Assembly: GCA_020635075.1 (NCBI GenBank)
Contig: JACKAM010000002.1
Coordinates: 941,855-1,005,854, forward strand
Origin: Pseudobdellovibrionaceae bacterium
Lineage (GTDB): Bacteria > Bdellovibrionota > Bdellovibrionia > Bdellovibrionales > UBA1609
Direction of reading: 5' to 3'
Length of the DNA stretch: 64,000 nucleotides
A model generated the notes under the pieces. It was not told the DNA's origin. It searched no databases and saw nothing but the letters and a program-made list of their open reading frames with translations. The position numbers were made by a program, and so were the translations under genes. Each line of letters begins with the position of its first letter. Positions within the stretch are counted from its first letter, which is position 1. Positions 34,782 through 42,808 of this stretch are shown here, piece after piece.

Positions 34782-36299
34782 ATGGCGAATGGATCTACAT
34801 TTGAATTTCTTGGTGATTTTATTGATGGACGATTTGTACTTGGCGACAATCCAGACGGTGAATGGCAGGTGCAGAGCCCGGCCGATCTAAAGGAAAGAGT
34901 CATCTCACCAACCTATTGCAACGATCATGTTGATCGGGCCTGTTCGGCTGCACGCAAGGCCTATAAAGAATGGAGCCATAGCAAATATGAGGATCGCCAT
35001 TCCTGCTTGTTAAAGTTGCGGGATCTGTTTGTGGCTCACGAGGAACAAATGGCGGAGGCCATTTCACGAGAAACAGGAAAACCCCTTTGGGAGGCGAAAA
35101 CAGAAGCCAAGGCACTGGCGGGCAAAGTGACCGCTACGGCCGATCATTCAATGAAGTTGATCCAGGAAGAGAGGGTGGAAGGGGCCTTGCCGGGGGTCGA
35201 CGGCTTTATTCGTTACAAGCCCAGGGGCGTGATGTCCGTCATCGGCCCATTTAATTTTCCGGCGCATTTAGCCAATGGCCACATTGTGCCGGCTCTTTTG
35301 ACGGGCAACACAGTGGTCTTCAAGCCCAGCGATAAAACCCCGGCGGTGGGCCAATTGATGGCGCAAATTTACCAGAAGGCGGGTTTTCCAAATGGCGTTT
35401 TCAATCTGGTTCAGGGAATGGGGGACACCGGCAAAAGGTTGGCGGGTCACGAGTGGGTTGACGGGGTGCTGTTTACCGGCTCCTACGAGGTTGGGCTCAA
35501 AATCAAGCAGGAAACCCTAAATCATCATTGGAAGATTCTGGCCTTGGAAATGGGCGGAAAAAACAGCTCGGTCGTTTGGAAGGATGCTGACCTTGAGAAG
35601 GCGATCTATGAGACAGTGGTTGGAGCCTTCCTGACATCTGGTCAGCGATGCAGTTGTACGAGTAAGATCCTTCTTCATAAAGATATCTACGATCGATTTC
35701 TGGAGACTTTTTACGAAACAGCCAAGAAGTTGACCATCGGCTATTGGCGAGACAATCCGTTTATGGGGCCACTTATTAGCGCTGATTCGGTAGAGAAGTA
35801 CATTCGCTTTCAAGAAATTGCCAAACGAGAGGGTGCTGAAAGCATGATGCGCGGCAAGGCCCTTGATCTTGATCACGATGGTTACTATGTGACCCCCAGT
35901 ATTAATTTGGTGAGCGAATTTGATCCTAAGTCTGTGTATCAAAAGAGTGAGATCTTTGGACCCAATGTGGCTGTGTACAAGGTTGAAGATTTTGATCAGG
36001 CTATTGAGATTACCAACTCCGGGGGTTATGGGTTGGTCATGGCCTTGTTTAGCAAAGACAGAACTCTTTATGAAAAGGCGCTGATTGACGCCAAGGTCGG
36101 CCTTTTGAACTGGAACCGGACGACAAACGGAGCGAGCTCAAAACTACCCTTTGGGGGCATGGGCAAGTCTGGGAATGACAGGCCTTCGGCCCATTTTGCT
36201 GTCAATTATTGCACCGTTCCCGTCGCTAGCCTTGAGGATATGGGAAGTTTTGATCATTCTAAGGTTATGCCGGGAATCAACTATCAGTTTAAGGGATAG
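34782..36299 (+). CDS. astD: N-succinylglutamate 5-semialdehyde dehydrogenase
   Basis: AstD oxidises succinylglutamate semialdehyde with NAD. The 505 residues have the aldehyde-dehydrogenase catalytic Glu in LALEMGGKNSSVVW, the catalytic Cys in SGQRCSCTSKI, the NAD-binding FTGSYEVG and PFNFPAHLANGH, characteristic of AstD. The ATG follows GGAGG with good spacing; a longer reading is not needed. It is 13 bases after astA. With astA it strongly suggests arginine catabolism or a related N-succinyl route in this cluster. Confidence 0.92.
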   Translation: MANGSTFEFLGDFIDGRFVLGDNPDGEWQVQSPADLKERVISPTYCNDHVDRACSAARKAYKEWSHSKYEDRHSCLLKLRDLFVAHEEQMAEAISRETGKPLWEAKTEAKALAGKVTATADHSMKLIQEERVEGALPGVDGFIRYKPRGVMSVIGPFNFPAHLANGHIVPALLTGNTVVFKPSDKTPAVGQLMAQIYQKAGFPNGVFNLVQGMGDTGKRLAGHEWVDGVLFTGSYEVGLKIKQETLNHHWKILALEMGGKNSSVVWKDADLEKAIYETVVGAFLTSGQRCSCTSKILLHKDIYDRFLETFYETAKKLTIGYWRDNPFMGPLISADSVEKYIRFQEIAKREGAESMMRGKALDLDHDGYYVTPSINLVSEFDPKSVYQKSEIFGPNVAVYKVEDFDQAIEITNSGGYGLVMALFSKDRTLYEKALIDAKVGLLNWNRTTNGASSKLPFGGMGKSGNDRPSAHFAVNYCTVPVASLEDMGSFDHSKVMPGINYQFKG

Positions 36300-37361
36300 G
36301 TGGTGAAGAAGTTTGTAAGCATTTTGGTATTACTGGGTTTCGTAGGCCTTGTTTTCATGGCTTGGCAGGGGTTTGCCTTTTTGAAAATCGGACCCCAGTC
36401 GGCATCGGAGGCAGTGGTTTTTGAGATTCCCAGGGGCACTTCATTCCGGGCAGTGAGCAAGAGACTCGAAGATGGCGGCCTCATCAACAACCAGTGGATG
36501 TTTCTGGTTGTCGCCAAAGTGACTGGCTATACCACCAAAATGAGAACGGGTGAGTACCAGCTGGACAAAAATATGCCGCCCATGGAGATTTTGGAAGCAA
36601 TCTCCTCAGGCAAGAGCATCAATTATCCATTCACCATTCAAGAAGGCCTTAATATGTATGAGATAGCCGAGCTGCTGGAGCGGCAAGGCTTTGCAAAGCG
36701 AAAAGACTTTTTGAAAATGGCCCAGGATGAAAAACTAGTTTCGAGCCTGCTCGGTGAAAAACAACCGTCTTTAGAGGGGTATCTGTTTCCCGAGACCTAT
36801 AACATCACGAAATACACGACGACCAGAGAGATTTTGGAAATGATGGTGAAGAACTTTTTGGCGGTCTGGAAGGACGTCGAGGCCCAGTCTAAGATGAAGC
36901 TGCCTAGGCATAGGGCGGTCATTTTGGCGAGCATTATCGAAAAGGAAACAGGTGCCGAGGAAGAAAGGCCGTTGATATCATCTGTATTTCATAACCGCAT
37001 ACGCCGTAATATGCGTCTACAGAGCGACCCCACCATCATCTATGGCATTGCTGAACAGACTGGGGAGATGAAGAAAAATATCACCCGAGACGACATCAAA
37101 GCCTATACGCCCTACAACACCTATCGGGTCAATGGCTTACCTAAGGGTCCGATCGCAAACCCAGGAAGAGAATCCCTTTTGGCGACATTAAAGCCGGCAT
37201 TGAGTAAATATCTGTATTTTGTAAGCCGTAACGATGGGACTCATGTTTTTTCCGAAACACTGAAAGACCACAATAGGGCCGTTCGGGACTTCCAGTTGAA
37301 CCGCCAGGCGCGGGAGGGAAAATCCTGGCGCGATCTTCACCAAAAGCGTAATACCAACTAA
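36300..37361 (+). CDS. mltG: Endolytic murein transglycosylase MltG
   Basis: MltG cuts nascent peptidoglycan glycan strands at the inner membrane. The 353 residues have an N-terminal membrane helix (residues 7-25), a LysM-like part (FEIPRGTSFRAVSKRLEDGG), and the YceG catalytic domain with the conserved Glu in IIEKETGAEEERPLIS and VFHNRIRRNMRLQSDP, ending in NGLPKGPIANPG and YFVSRNDGTHVFS. The start is a GTG directly after the astD stop. Confidence 0.94.
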   Translation: MVKKFVSILVLLGFVGLVFMAWQGFAFLKIGPQSASEAVVFEIPRGTSFRAVSKRLEDGGLINNQWMFLVVAKVTGYTTKMRTGEYQLDKNMPPMEILEAISSGKSINYPFTIQEGLNMYEIAELLERQGFAKRKDFLKMAQDEKLVSSLLGEKQPSLEGYLFPETYNITKYTTTREILEMMVKNFLAVWKDVEAQSKMKLPRHRAVILASIIEKETGAEEERPLISSVFHNRIRRNMRLQSDPTIIYGIAEQTGEMKKNITRDDIKAYTPYNTYRVNGLPKGPIANPGRESLLATLKPALSKYLYFVSRNDGTHVFSETLKDHNRAVRDFQLNRQAREGKSWRDLHQKRNTN

Positions 37362-37380
37362 GGTCTCTGAATCAAAGGCC

Positions 37381-38004
37381 TTAAGGGTTGGATTTCAGTT
37401 GATACCGAATTAACAGATACTGGCGAACATTTCCCAGGTTCTGTACAGATCGGACCTCAAATCGGTTTGGATCACTCAAACGATAAAAAGAGAAATCGCT
37501 GGCCTTTGATTGGTAGAGCTTATGGGGGCTGGCGGGTTTTATCTCACCCTCTGGTTCAGCGAACTCTTTGCTGAGAAAATTATCTTTAAAATGAATTTGG
37601 TATTTACGCATTGAGAATGAAGTCTTTCCGCCAGCATCGACCTGCATTGAATCCATACCATAGACGGCGGTTAACAATTCCATCTTAGGGGCGACACCGC
37701 GAACACAAACGTTAGAGGCAAAAGGCTCTCCCTTTGGTCCAACATCCTCTTTAACATGAATTTTGATATCTTCCTGGGTATCCCAATAATAAAACTCGGC
37801 CCCGGCATATTCATAAAGGCCTTGAATCAATTGATTATCTTTTGGATCAAGAGAGATTTTCTGGTTACCCTCAGTGCTCAACTCCAGGGCAATAGGCTCA
37901 TAACTATTGGGGCAGTGTTTTCCGCGTGGACGGCTACGACCAGAACTTCCGCAGGCGGATACAAAAACGGAAACAACAATAAGAATGAGTAGATTTCGTG
38001 ACAT
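37381..38004 (-). CDS. Hypothetical lipoprotein
   Basis: I do not recognise a family. The 207-residue precursor has a lipoprotein signal with lipobox FVSAC followed by Gly-Ser, and a mature part of mixed beta-strand character (NFLSKEFAEPEGEI, VRQYLLIRYQL) with two Cys (in GKHCPN and NVCVRG) that could form a disulfide. It stands convergent to mltG with a 19-base gap. Confidence 0.75.
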   Translation of the reverse strand: MSRNLLILIVVSVFVSACGSSGRSRPRGKHCPNSYEPIALELSTEGNQKISLDPKDNQLIQGLYEYAGAEFYYWDTQEDIKIHVKEDVGPKGEPFASNVCVRGVAPKMELLTAVYGMDSMQVDAGGKTSFSMRKYQIHFKDNFLSKEFAEPEGEIKPASPHKLYQSKASDFSFYRLSDPNRFEVRSVQNLGNVRQYLLIRYQLKSNP

Positions 38005-38089
38005 GATTCCCTCCGACCGCCCATAATACCCTGCGTCACGCGGCTGTCAAGGGTTTTAGTGGAGCAAATTCGCCACTAATTACCCATTC

Positions 38090-38599
38090 TTAACGCGGCA
38101 CAGGAGTCGTCTTTGGCTCCAACTTAAGGGTTTCAACATTGAGTCGATAGACATTGAGGTGAGCCATCAGGTTGTCATCAAAGCTGGGGGCGAGGATTTC
38201 AGGGACGTCATCACCATCCACGTCATGAATAAAGAGATTTGATGTTCTGCCGGCAAAGCTAAAATATCCATCCCGGCGATCAGGCAATTGGATGCGATCG
38301 ATCAACGGTCGGGCTCCATTTTGATTGCGACCGTAGACCTCAACAAACAAGCCATCGTTGGTGCGCACCTTTATGACCCGAGATGCGGGGAAGACATCAA
38401 GATAAGGGCCGGTCGCGGAAGACAGCACTTCACGGTACTGTTTGTGAAAAATGCCTCTCAAATAAGAGCGAATGTCAGGATGAAAAACACACAGAAGTCC
38501 GACGAGGAATATCCCTAAAAAGACCCCTCGGCTAATCACCTTGATGGTCATCTTACCCTTTGGGCTCTGGAGGAATTCCGATAAGTAATCCAAATCCAT
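38090..38599 (-). CDS. Hypothetical membrane-anchored protein with FG-GAP-like segment
   Basis: The 169-residue protein has a 20-residue N-terminal cytoplasmic part, one membrane helix (about residues 25-43) and an external domain. Near the end the segment FIHDVDGDDVPEILAPSFDD resembles the calcium-binding repeat of FG-GAP/VCBS domains. No function is known. Downstream, a 6-bp stem (38057-38078) lacks a U run. Confidence 0.7.
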   Translation of the reverse strand: MDLDYLSEFLQSPKGKMTIKVISRGVFLGIFLVGLLCVFHPDIRSYLRGIFHKQYREVLSSATGPYLDVFPASRVIKVRTNDGLFVEVYGRNQNGARPLIDRIQLPDRRDGYFSFAGRTSNLFIHDVDGDDVPEILAPSFDDNLMAHLNVYRLNVETLKLEPKTTPVPR

Positions 38600-38666
38600 G
38601 GCTCATTCTATCAGCTGCCGCACCAGTTACCAACCGAGAGGAAATTCTCCTTCACCTTGGTTAAGT

Positions 38667-39341
38667 CTAGCCAATGCGAGCAACAAATGACAGCTGCCGG
38701 CCTGATTGGGCACCGTCTCTGCGGTAGGAATGGTGGCTTTTACTGGTGAAAGTATCTATGGGTAGACAGTTGATGGCCTTGAATCCCAAATGCTGAAGTT
38801 GACCACTCGCTAAATAGCCCAGGTCCAAATAGGCTTTTTCGGGGCGAGCATGGTGACTAAAGGCCAACTGGGGGTCTAGCGAATAGGAATCAATCCAGGG
38901 AGCAAAGGCCTCGACAACCTCCTGACCGACTTCGAAGGATTTTTTACCGATGTGAGGGCCAATAAAGACAGACGCCTGACTGGGATCGATCTTTAAGCGG
39001 CGGACTTCCATCAGTATTCCATGTGCTAAACCTCTCCAGCCCGCGTGAATGGCAATTGCCATTTGATTGGTCGTCATCATGATGGGTAAGCAGTCCGCGG
39101 TCTTTATCAATAGAGCCTGGCCGATCTGGGAGCTAAAATGGGCATCCGCCTCGGTTGGCCTGTTTGAGGCATCTACCCATTTGGTAGAATGAATCTGATT
39201 AATGCTACAAAAAGCGAGTTCAGAAAATGCCTCAGTAAGCAGGGGTAGGCTTACATTGTTGTTGCTGTAGAAAACCAGATGAGAAGAGGTTTTCCAGACA
39301 TGGCCGATGTCCTGATTGCGAAAATAGAAAACCTCAAACAC
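38667..39341 (-). CDS. pgeF: Purine nucleoside phosphorylase/polyphenol oxidase-like laccase-domain protein (PgeF/YfiH family)
   Basis: Members of this family have been reported as peptidoglycan-editing or purine-nucleoside-acting enzymes. The 224 residues carry the metal-site segments NQIHSTKW, LLIKTADCLPIMM and AIHAGWRGLAHGI, and the end HHSYRRDGAQSGRQL. The start is uncertain: I chose a GTG that overlaps the rluD stop by eight bases, since the longer frame would overlap rluD by more than 160 bases. The rluD-pgeF order is common in bacteria. Confidence 0.9.
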   Translation of the reverse strand: MFEVFYFRNQDIGHVWKTSSHLVFYSNNNVSLPLLTEAFSELAFCSINQIHSTKWVDASNRPTEADAHFSSQIGQALLIKTADCLPIMMTTNQMAIAIHAGWRGLAHGILMEVRRLKIDPSQASVFIGPHIGKKSFEVGQEVVEAFAPWIDSYSLDPQLAFSHHARPEKAYLDLGYLASGQLQHLGFKAINCLPIDTFTSKSHHSYRRDGAQSGRQLSFVARIG

Positions 39342-40329
39342 CTGACAGCCCCATCTCACCCAACAGATTCTGCATATCCGTCGGCCAATCCGAGACAAAG
39401 CTAAGGAGCTTTCCGGTTTTTGGATGTATAAAGGCCAGTTCGCGGGCATGAAGTCCGATCCGACCGAGATTCGAAATCTGCTTACGAAGGCTGACACTTT
39501 TAAGATTTTTTGCCCTAGTCACCCCACCATAAAGGGGGTCACCAACAATAGGGTGTCCGAGTTCAGAAAGATGAACTCTAATTTGGTGAGTCCTTCCGGT
39601 TTCCAGTCGACATTCGACCAGGGAAAAGCCGCCAGCTGACTGAGACAGAACGCGATAATGCGTAACGGCCCGTTTACCATCGGTCCCCTGTCCCCCCAGT
39701 GAGCCTGGAATGGAGGCAAAGCGCTTGCGATCCGTTGGGTGTCGTTTGAGTCGGGAGCAAAGTACACCCGAAGGTGATTTGGGATGACCAAAAACCGCGG
39801 CCTGATAAATCCGATGGACGGTTTTTTCACGAAACTGTTTCGCCAAAAAAGCATGAGCGCTATCATTTTTTGCGACAACCAGTACACCGCTGGTATCTCT
39901 GTCCAGTCGATGGACAATGCCAGGTCGATTTTCCTGAAATCCCATGGATAAGTTTTTGACGTGAAAAATCAGGGCATTCACCAAGGTGTCGTCGGTGTGA
40001 CCCAGGCTGGGGTGAACGACAAGGCCGGCGGGTTTATTGACTACGACCACGTCACTATCCTCATACAAGAATTCCAGAGGAAAATCGTAGGGGACAAGGT
40101 CAGATTCCTTCTTGGGTGCAGGGAGGTGAACTTTGACTCGGTCGCCAACCTCTGGTTTGAAAGAGGGTTTTAGCTTCTTTCCCTCGCAGGTGATCAGGCC
40201 CAGTCCACACAACTGGGCGGCGCGGGATCTGGATTGAATATGAGGATGGTCAGCAAGTATCTTGTCCAATCGAATTCCGGACTGTTCTTCGGAAATTGCG
40301 ATCTCAAAATCATCGCCAGTGGAAGACAC
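39334..40329 (-). CDS. rluD: 23S rRNA pseudouridine synthase, RluD family
   Basis: RluD makes pseudouridines 1911, 1915 and 1917 in helix 69 of 23S rRNA; the 1915 site is then methylated by RlmH, also in this window. The 331 residues have an N-terminal S4 RNA-binding domain (GIRLDKILADHPHIQSRSRAA) and the catalytic motif GIVHRLDRDTSGVLVV with the catalytic Asp, then LETGRTHQIRVHL. The start is a GTG after AAAGG. RluC or RluB-type specificity cannot be excluded. Confidence 0.92.
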   Translation of the reverse strand: MSSTGDDFEIAISEEQSGIRLDKILADHPHIQSRSRAAQLCGLGLITCEGKKLKPSFKPEVGDRVKVHLPAPKKESDLVPYDFPLEFLYEDSDVVVVNKPAGLVVHPSLGHTDDTLVNALIFHVKNLSMGFQENRPGIVHRLDRDTSGVLVVAKNDSAHAFLAKQFREKTVHRIYQAAVFGHPKSPSGVLCSRLKRHPTDRKRFASIPGSLGGQGTDGKRAVTHYRVLSQSAGGFSLVECRLETGRTHQIRVHLSELGHPIVGDPLYGGVTRAKNLKSVSLRKQISNLGRIGLHARELAFIHPKTGKLLSFVSDWPTDMQNLLGEMGLSGV

Positions 40330-40330
40330 A

Positions 40331-41062
40331 TTAACCTTTGGCGTTGCGCAAAATGCTCATATAGGAGTCAGCGACAAGCTTTTCGTCCAAGCCAAGAATG
40401 CGGGCAAACTGAACAATAAAGCCGCGAACAAAAACAGGAGCCGGGAGAGCATCATAATCATTGGTCTCCACAGCACTCAAATATGTCCGGCTGATGCGGG
40501 TCTCTTCACTCATCTGATCAAGATTAACATGTTTATAAAGGCGAACCTTCTGCAAGAAAGTCCCATCAAATTGACTGCGCTGCTTGATTTCATGTTCAAA
40601 GGTGTCATCTATTTCATAGACGCTAAACCGAGTCCGCCCAAAGCCCTCGGGCAAAGACTCTTTTTTCTGAGGATTGGCCATCCGCGCAGGACCAGCCGAA
40701 ACATCTCGGCCCATTTTTGGAGCCGCTCGCGGAGGCCCGGCCTCGGGTGGTTGAAAATCTGGCAAGTCATCCGCTCTCGCAGGGTTCGCTTGCGGAAGGG
40801 AGTGATGAGAGCCAGCTTGCTGAATAAGCTGTTTGTCGTAATCTTTGCGGCGAGACTGATTGCTGAGGGTAGAAAAAGCCTCCTCAATGAGATTCATCAA
40901 TTCGCGGGCTTCCTCACGCGTAAACATGGAGTACAGGGCTGGGCTATCAGGTGAATAAGTAGCCTTAGCCCTATGATAAGCGGTATGGATATCCTGTTGA
41001 GTCGCATCGGGCGACACTTCGAGAATCTCATAAAATGTCTGTTCGACGAGACGGTTGCTCAT
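40331..41062 (-). CDS. J-domain-like and RodZ-type helix-turn-helix fusion protein
   Basis: The 243-residue protein joins two domains. Residues 8-77 form a J-domain-like fold (YEILEVSPDATQQDIHTAYH, then RELMNLIEEAFSTLSNQSRR) but the HPD tripeptide needed to stimulate DnaK is replaced by Ser-Pro-Asp. A Pro-rich linker (about 80-135) leads to a HTH of the RodZ/Cro type (residues 166-235: LQKVRLYKHVNLDQMSEETR, ISRTYLSAVETNDYDALP). No membrane helix is present. It lies between a MinD/FlhG-like ATPase and rluD. A regulatory or polar-localisation role is possible but not shown. Confidence 0.82.
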   Translation of the reverse strand: MSNRLVEQTFYEILEVSPDATQQDIHTAYHRAKATYSPDSPALYSMFTREEARELMNLIEEAFSTLSNQSRRKDYDKQLIQQAGSHHSLPQANPARADDLPDFQPPEAGPPRAAPKMGRDVSAGPARMANPQKKESLPEGFGRTRFSVYEIDDTFEHEIKQRSQFDGTFLQKVRLYKHVNLDQMSEETRISRTYLSAVETNDYDALPAPVFVRGFIVQFARILGLDEKLVADSYMSILRNAKG

Positions 41063-41072
41063 TAATTTAAAA

Positions 41073-42041
41073 TTATAGCACAGCTTTCTTGGCTTTCGGG
41101 CCTGCGATTGTTCGTGCTATCCCTAATAATTGAGCATAAACCCGGCTATGGGGATATTCCAGCAGGAGATGTCTCTTTTTGCGAAGCGACTGCCATACTG
41201 CATTATCATACTCAAGGTGGCCCAGGAAGTGAGCATTGATGCCAAAATACTTGCGACAAACGCTTTCGATTGAGGGTCCAAGTGCGACTTCGCTCATGGT
41301 TCTCACCTGGTTGAGGACAATGTGTATGTTGAGCGTACTCATCAGCTTGGCCAGGCGCTCGCCATTTTCCGGGTCCTTTTTAGAGACAAAGTACAAGAGA
41401 TCAGCGGGTGAGCGAATGCCATGTTCGCTCTTGTTGGCCATTAGGTCGCCAATCAGATTGCCGAGATTGAGTTGAAATTCATAACGCTTAATTTTGCGAA
41501 AGAAGGCTGATTTTATGAAGCGGTAAGCGTTTTCAATGCTCGATGGATCTGGGGTCACAGCGAGAATCTGTTCAGGCGCCATGAGGAAGAAATCCAAAGT
41601 TGTACTATGTGTTCCGGCACTTAAATCAAGAATAATAAAATCAGCTTTCATATGAAACAAAGAGGACATGATCTGGCTTTTGTGAACATCAGTGATATTG
41701 GCCATATCCAGAGAATCATTGGAACCACTGATCAGTCTGAGGTTTTGATGTTTTGTTTGTAGAGCCAGTTCTTCAAGGTTAGCAACCCTACCCTGGAGGA
41801 AGTCGTTCAATGATCTAGGGGAAGGCTCTTCTCCAAGGCTGGTGTGCAAGTTCGCGGCGCCCAGATCCAAGTCAACGAGGATCGTATTATAACCAAGGTG
41901 GGCGAGAAATATTCCCAGTCCCGAGCTAAAAAAGGATTTACCCACTCCACCTTTGCCGCCTCCGACGGCAATAATCCGCGCCTCAGGACTCATGGTCCCG
42001 CGCAGGTAATATACCTTTTGCTTATCCTGCAATGCGGACAT
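41073..42041 (-). CDS. MinD/FlhG-like P-loop ATPase
   Basis: This is a ParA/MinD-superfamily ATPase. The 322 residues have the deviant Walker A GGGKGGVGKSFFSSGL, switch I DLDLGAANLH and Walker B FIILDLSAGTHS. FlhG controls polar flagella number, and MinD places the division site; sequence alone does not decide. A C-terminal amphipathic MinD membrane-targeting helix is not obvious; the last residues are basic (GPKAKKAVL). It lies 10 bases before the J-domain/HTH gene, and the two may act together. Confidence 0.85.
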   Translation of the reverse strand: MSALQDKQKVYYLRGTMSPEARIIAVGGGKGGVGKSFFSSGLGIFLAHLGYNTILVDLDLGAANLHTSLGEEPSPRSLNDFLQGRVANLEELALQTKHQNLRLISGSNDSLDMANITDVHKSQIMSSLFHMKADFIILDLSAGTHSTTLDFFLMAPEQILAVTPDPSSIENAYRFIKSAFFRKIKRYEFQLNLGNLIGDLMANKSEHGIRSPADLLYFVSKKDPENGERLAKLMSTLNIHIVLNQVRTMSEVALGPSIESVCRKYFGINAHFLGHLEYDNAVWQSLRKKRHLLLEYPHSRVYAQLLGIARTIAGPKAKKAVL

Positions 42042-42049
42042 CTTCGCTC

Positions 42050-42784
42050 TCAGATTTTTGGCAATGGCTTCAACAAGCCGCTTCTTAACTTCTCTTCGGC
42101 TTCAGAAGCGCGAATATAAAGGGCTTTTGCCGTTTTCCAGGGTTGCAGGTCCTCTGGACGAAGGTCTGATATCAATCTCGGAGCAAAAATCGCAATCCTT
42201 GGGTCGTCCGGTTGGTGCTCGTCACGCACAAGCCGATCGATAATTTCTTTAGGGATCATATCCTTGTAGGCCGCTAGGCCATCGCCGACACAAAGAGAGC
42301 TTTCTTCCACTAACCCTCCGAGTTTGTCCAACGTCCAGGCTGTCGGGGAAACCTCTTCGACCAACTCCTGGCTTTTGGTCCAGCGGTATCTGGCTCCATA
42401 GACCATGTTTTTGTAGGCATTGGTCAAAGTCACAATGGGAAGGTCTTGATGACTGGTGCTCAGGGCCAGGGCCTTTAAGCTACTGAAGCAATAAACAGGC
42501 TTATCAGTCGAATAGGCGAGTGTGCGAATAACATTGAGGGCAACTCTTATGCCCGTAAAGCTTCCTGGTCCGACACCAACAGCAAAACAATCGAAGTCTT
42601 CAATCTTCCAGCCCGACTCCTCAAGAGCCTTTCGCACATATTGGGTGACAACCTCGCTATGGGAGTTTTCACGACGCCACTCGCGAAAGGTGTTGTTCTC
42701 GGCAGCCCCAAGAGGCATTTGGTATTGAACCAGAGCCAGGCCCCCAAGAGGGCCACTGGTCTCTAGAATCAGTGCTCGCTTCAC
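42050..42784 (-). CDS. tsaB: tRNA threonylcarbamoyladenosine biosynthesis protein TsaB
   Basis: TsaB is the TsaD-partner of the t6A37 tRNA modification complex. The 244 residues have the ASKHA-type N-terminal fold (LILETSGPLGGLALV), the family segment DCFAVGVGPGSFTGIRVAL and KPVYCFSSLKALAL. The C-terminal half is weakly conserved, as usual. It precedes the MinD-like gene by nine bases. Confidence 0.93.
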   Translation of the reverse strand: MKRALILETSGPLGGLALVQYQMPLGAAENNTFREWRRENSHSEVVTQYVRKALEESGWKIEDFDCFAVGVGPGSFTGIRVALNVIRTLAYSTDKPVYCFSSLKALALSTSHQDLPIVTLTNAYKNMVYGARYRWTKSQELVEEVSPTAWTLDKLGGLVEESSLCVGDGLAAYKDMIPKEIIDRLVRDEHQPDDPRIAIFAPRLISDLRPEDLQPWKTAKALYIRASEAEEKLRSGLLKPLPKI

Positions 42785-42808
42785 TTATCCGAACCCTTTA
42801 CAAATCGA

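Noticed and set aside
38057..38078. Terminator after the membrane-anchored hypothetical gene
   Set aside because: The stem TAGTGG/CCACTA is only 6 bp and is not followed by a U run on either strand.
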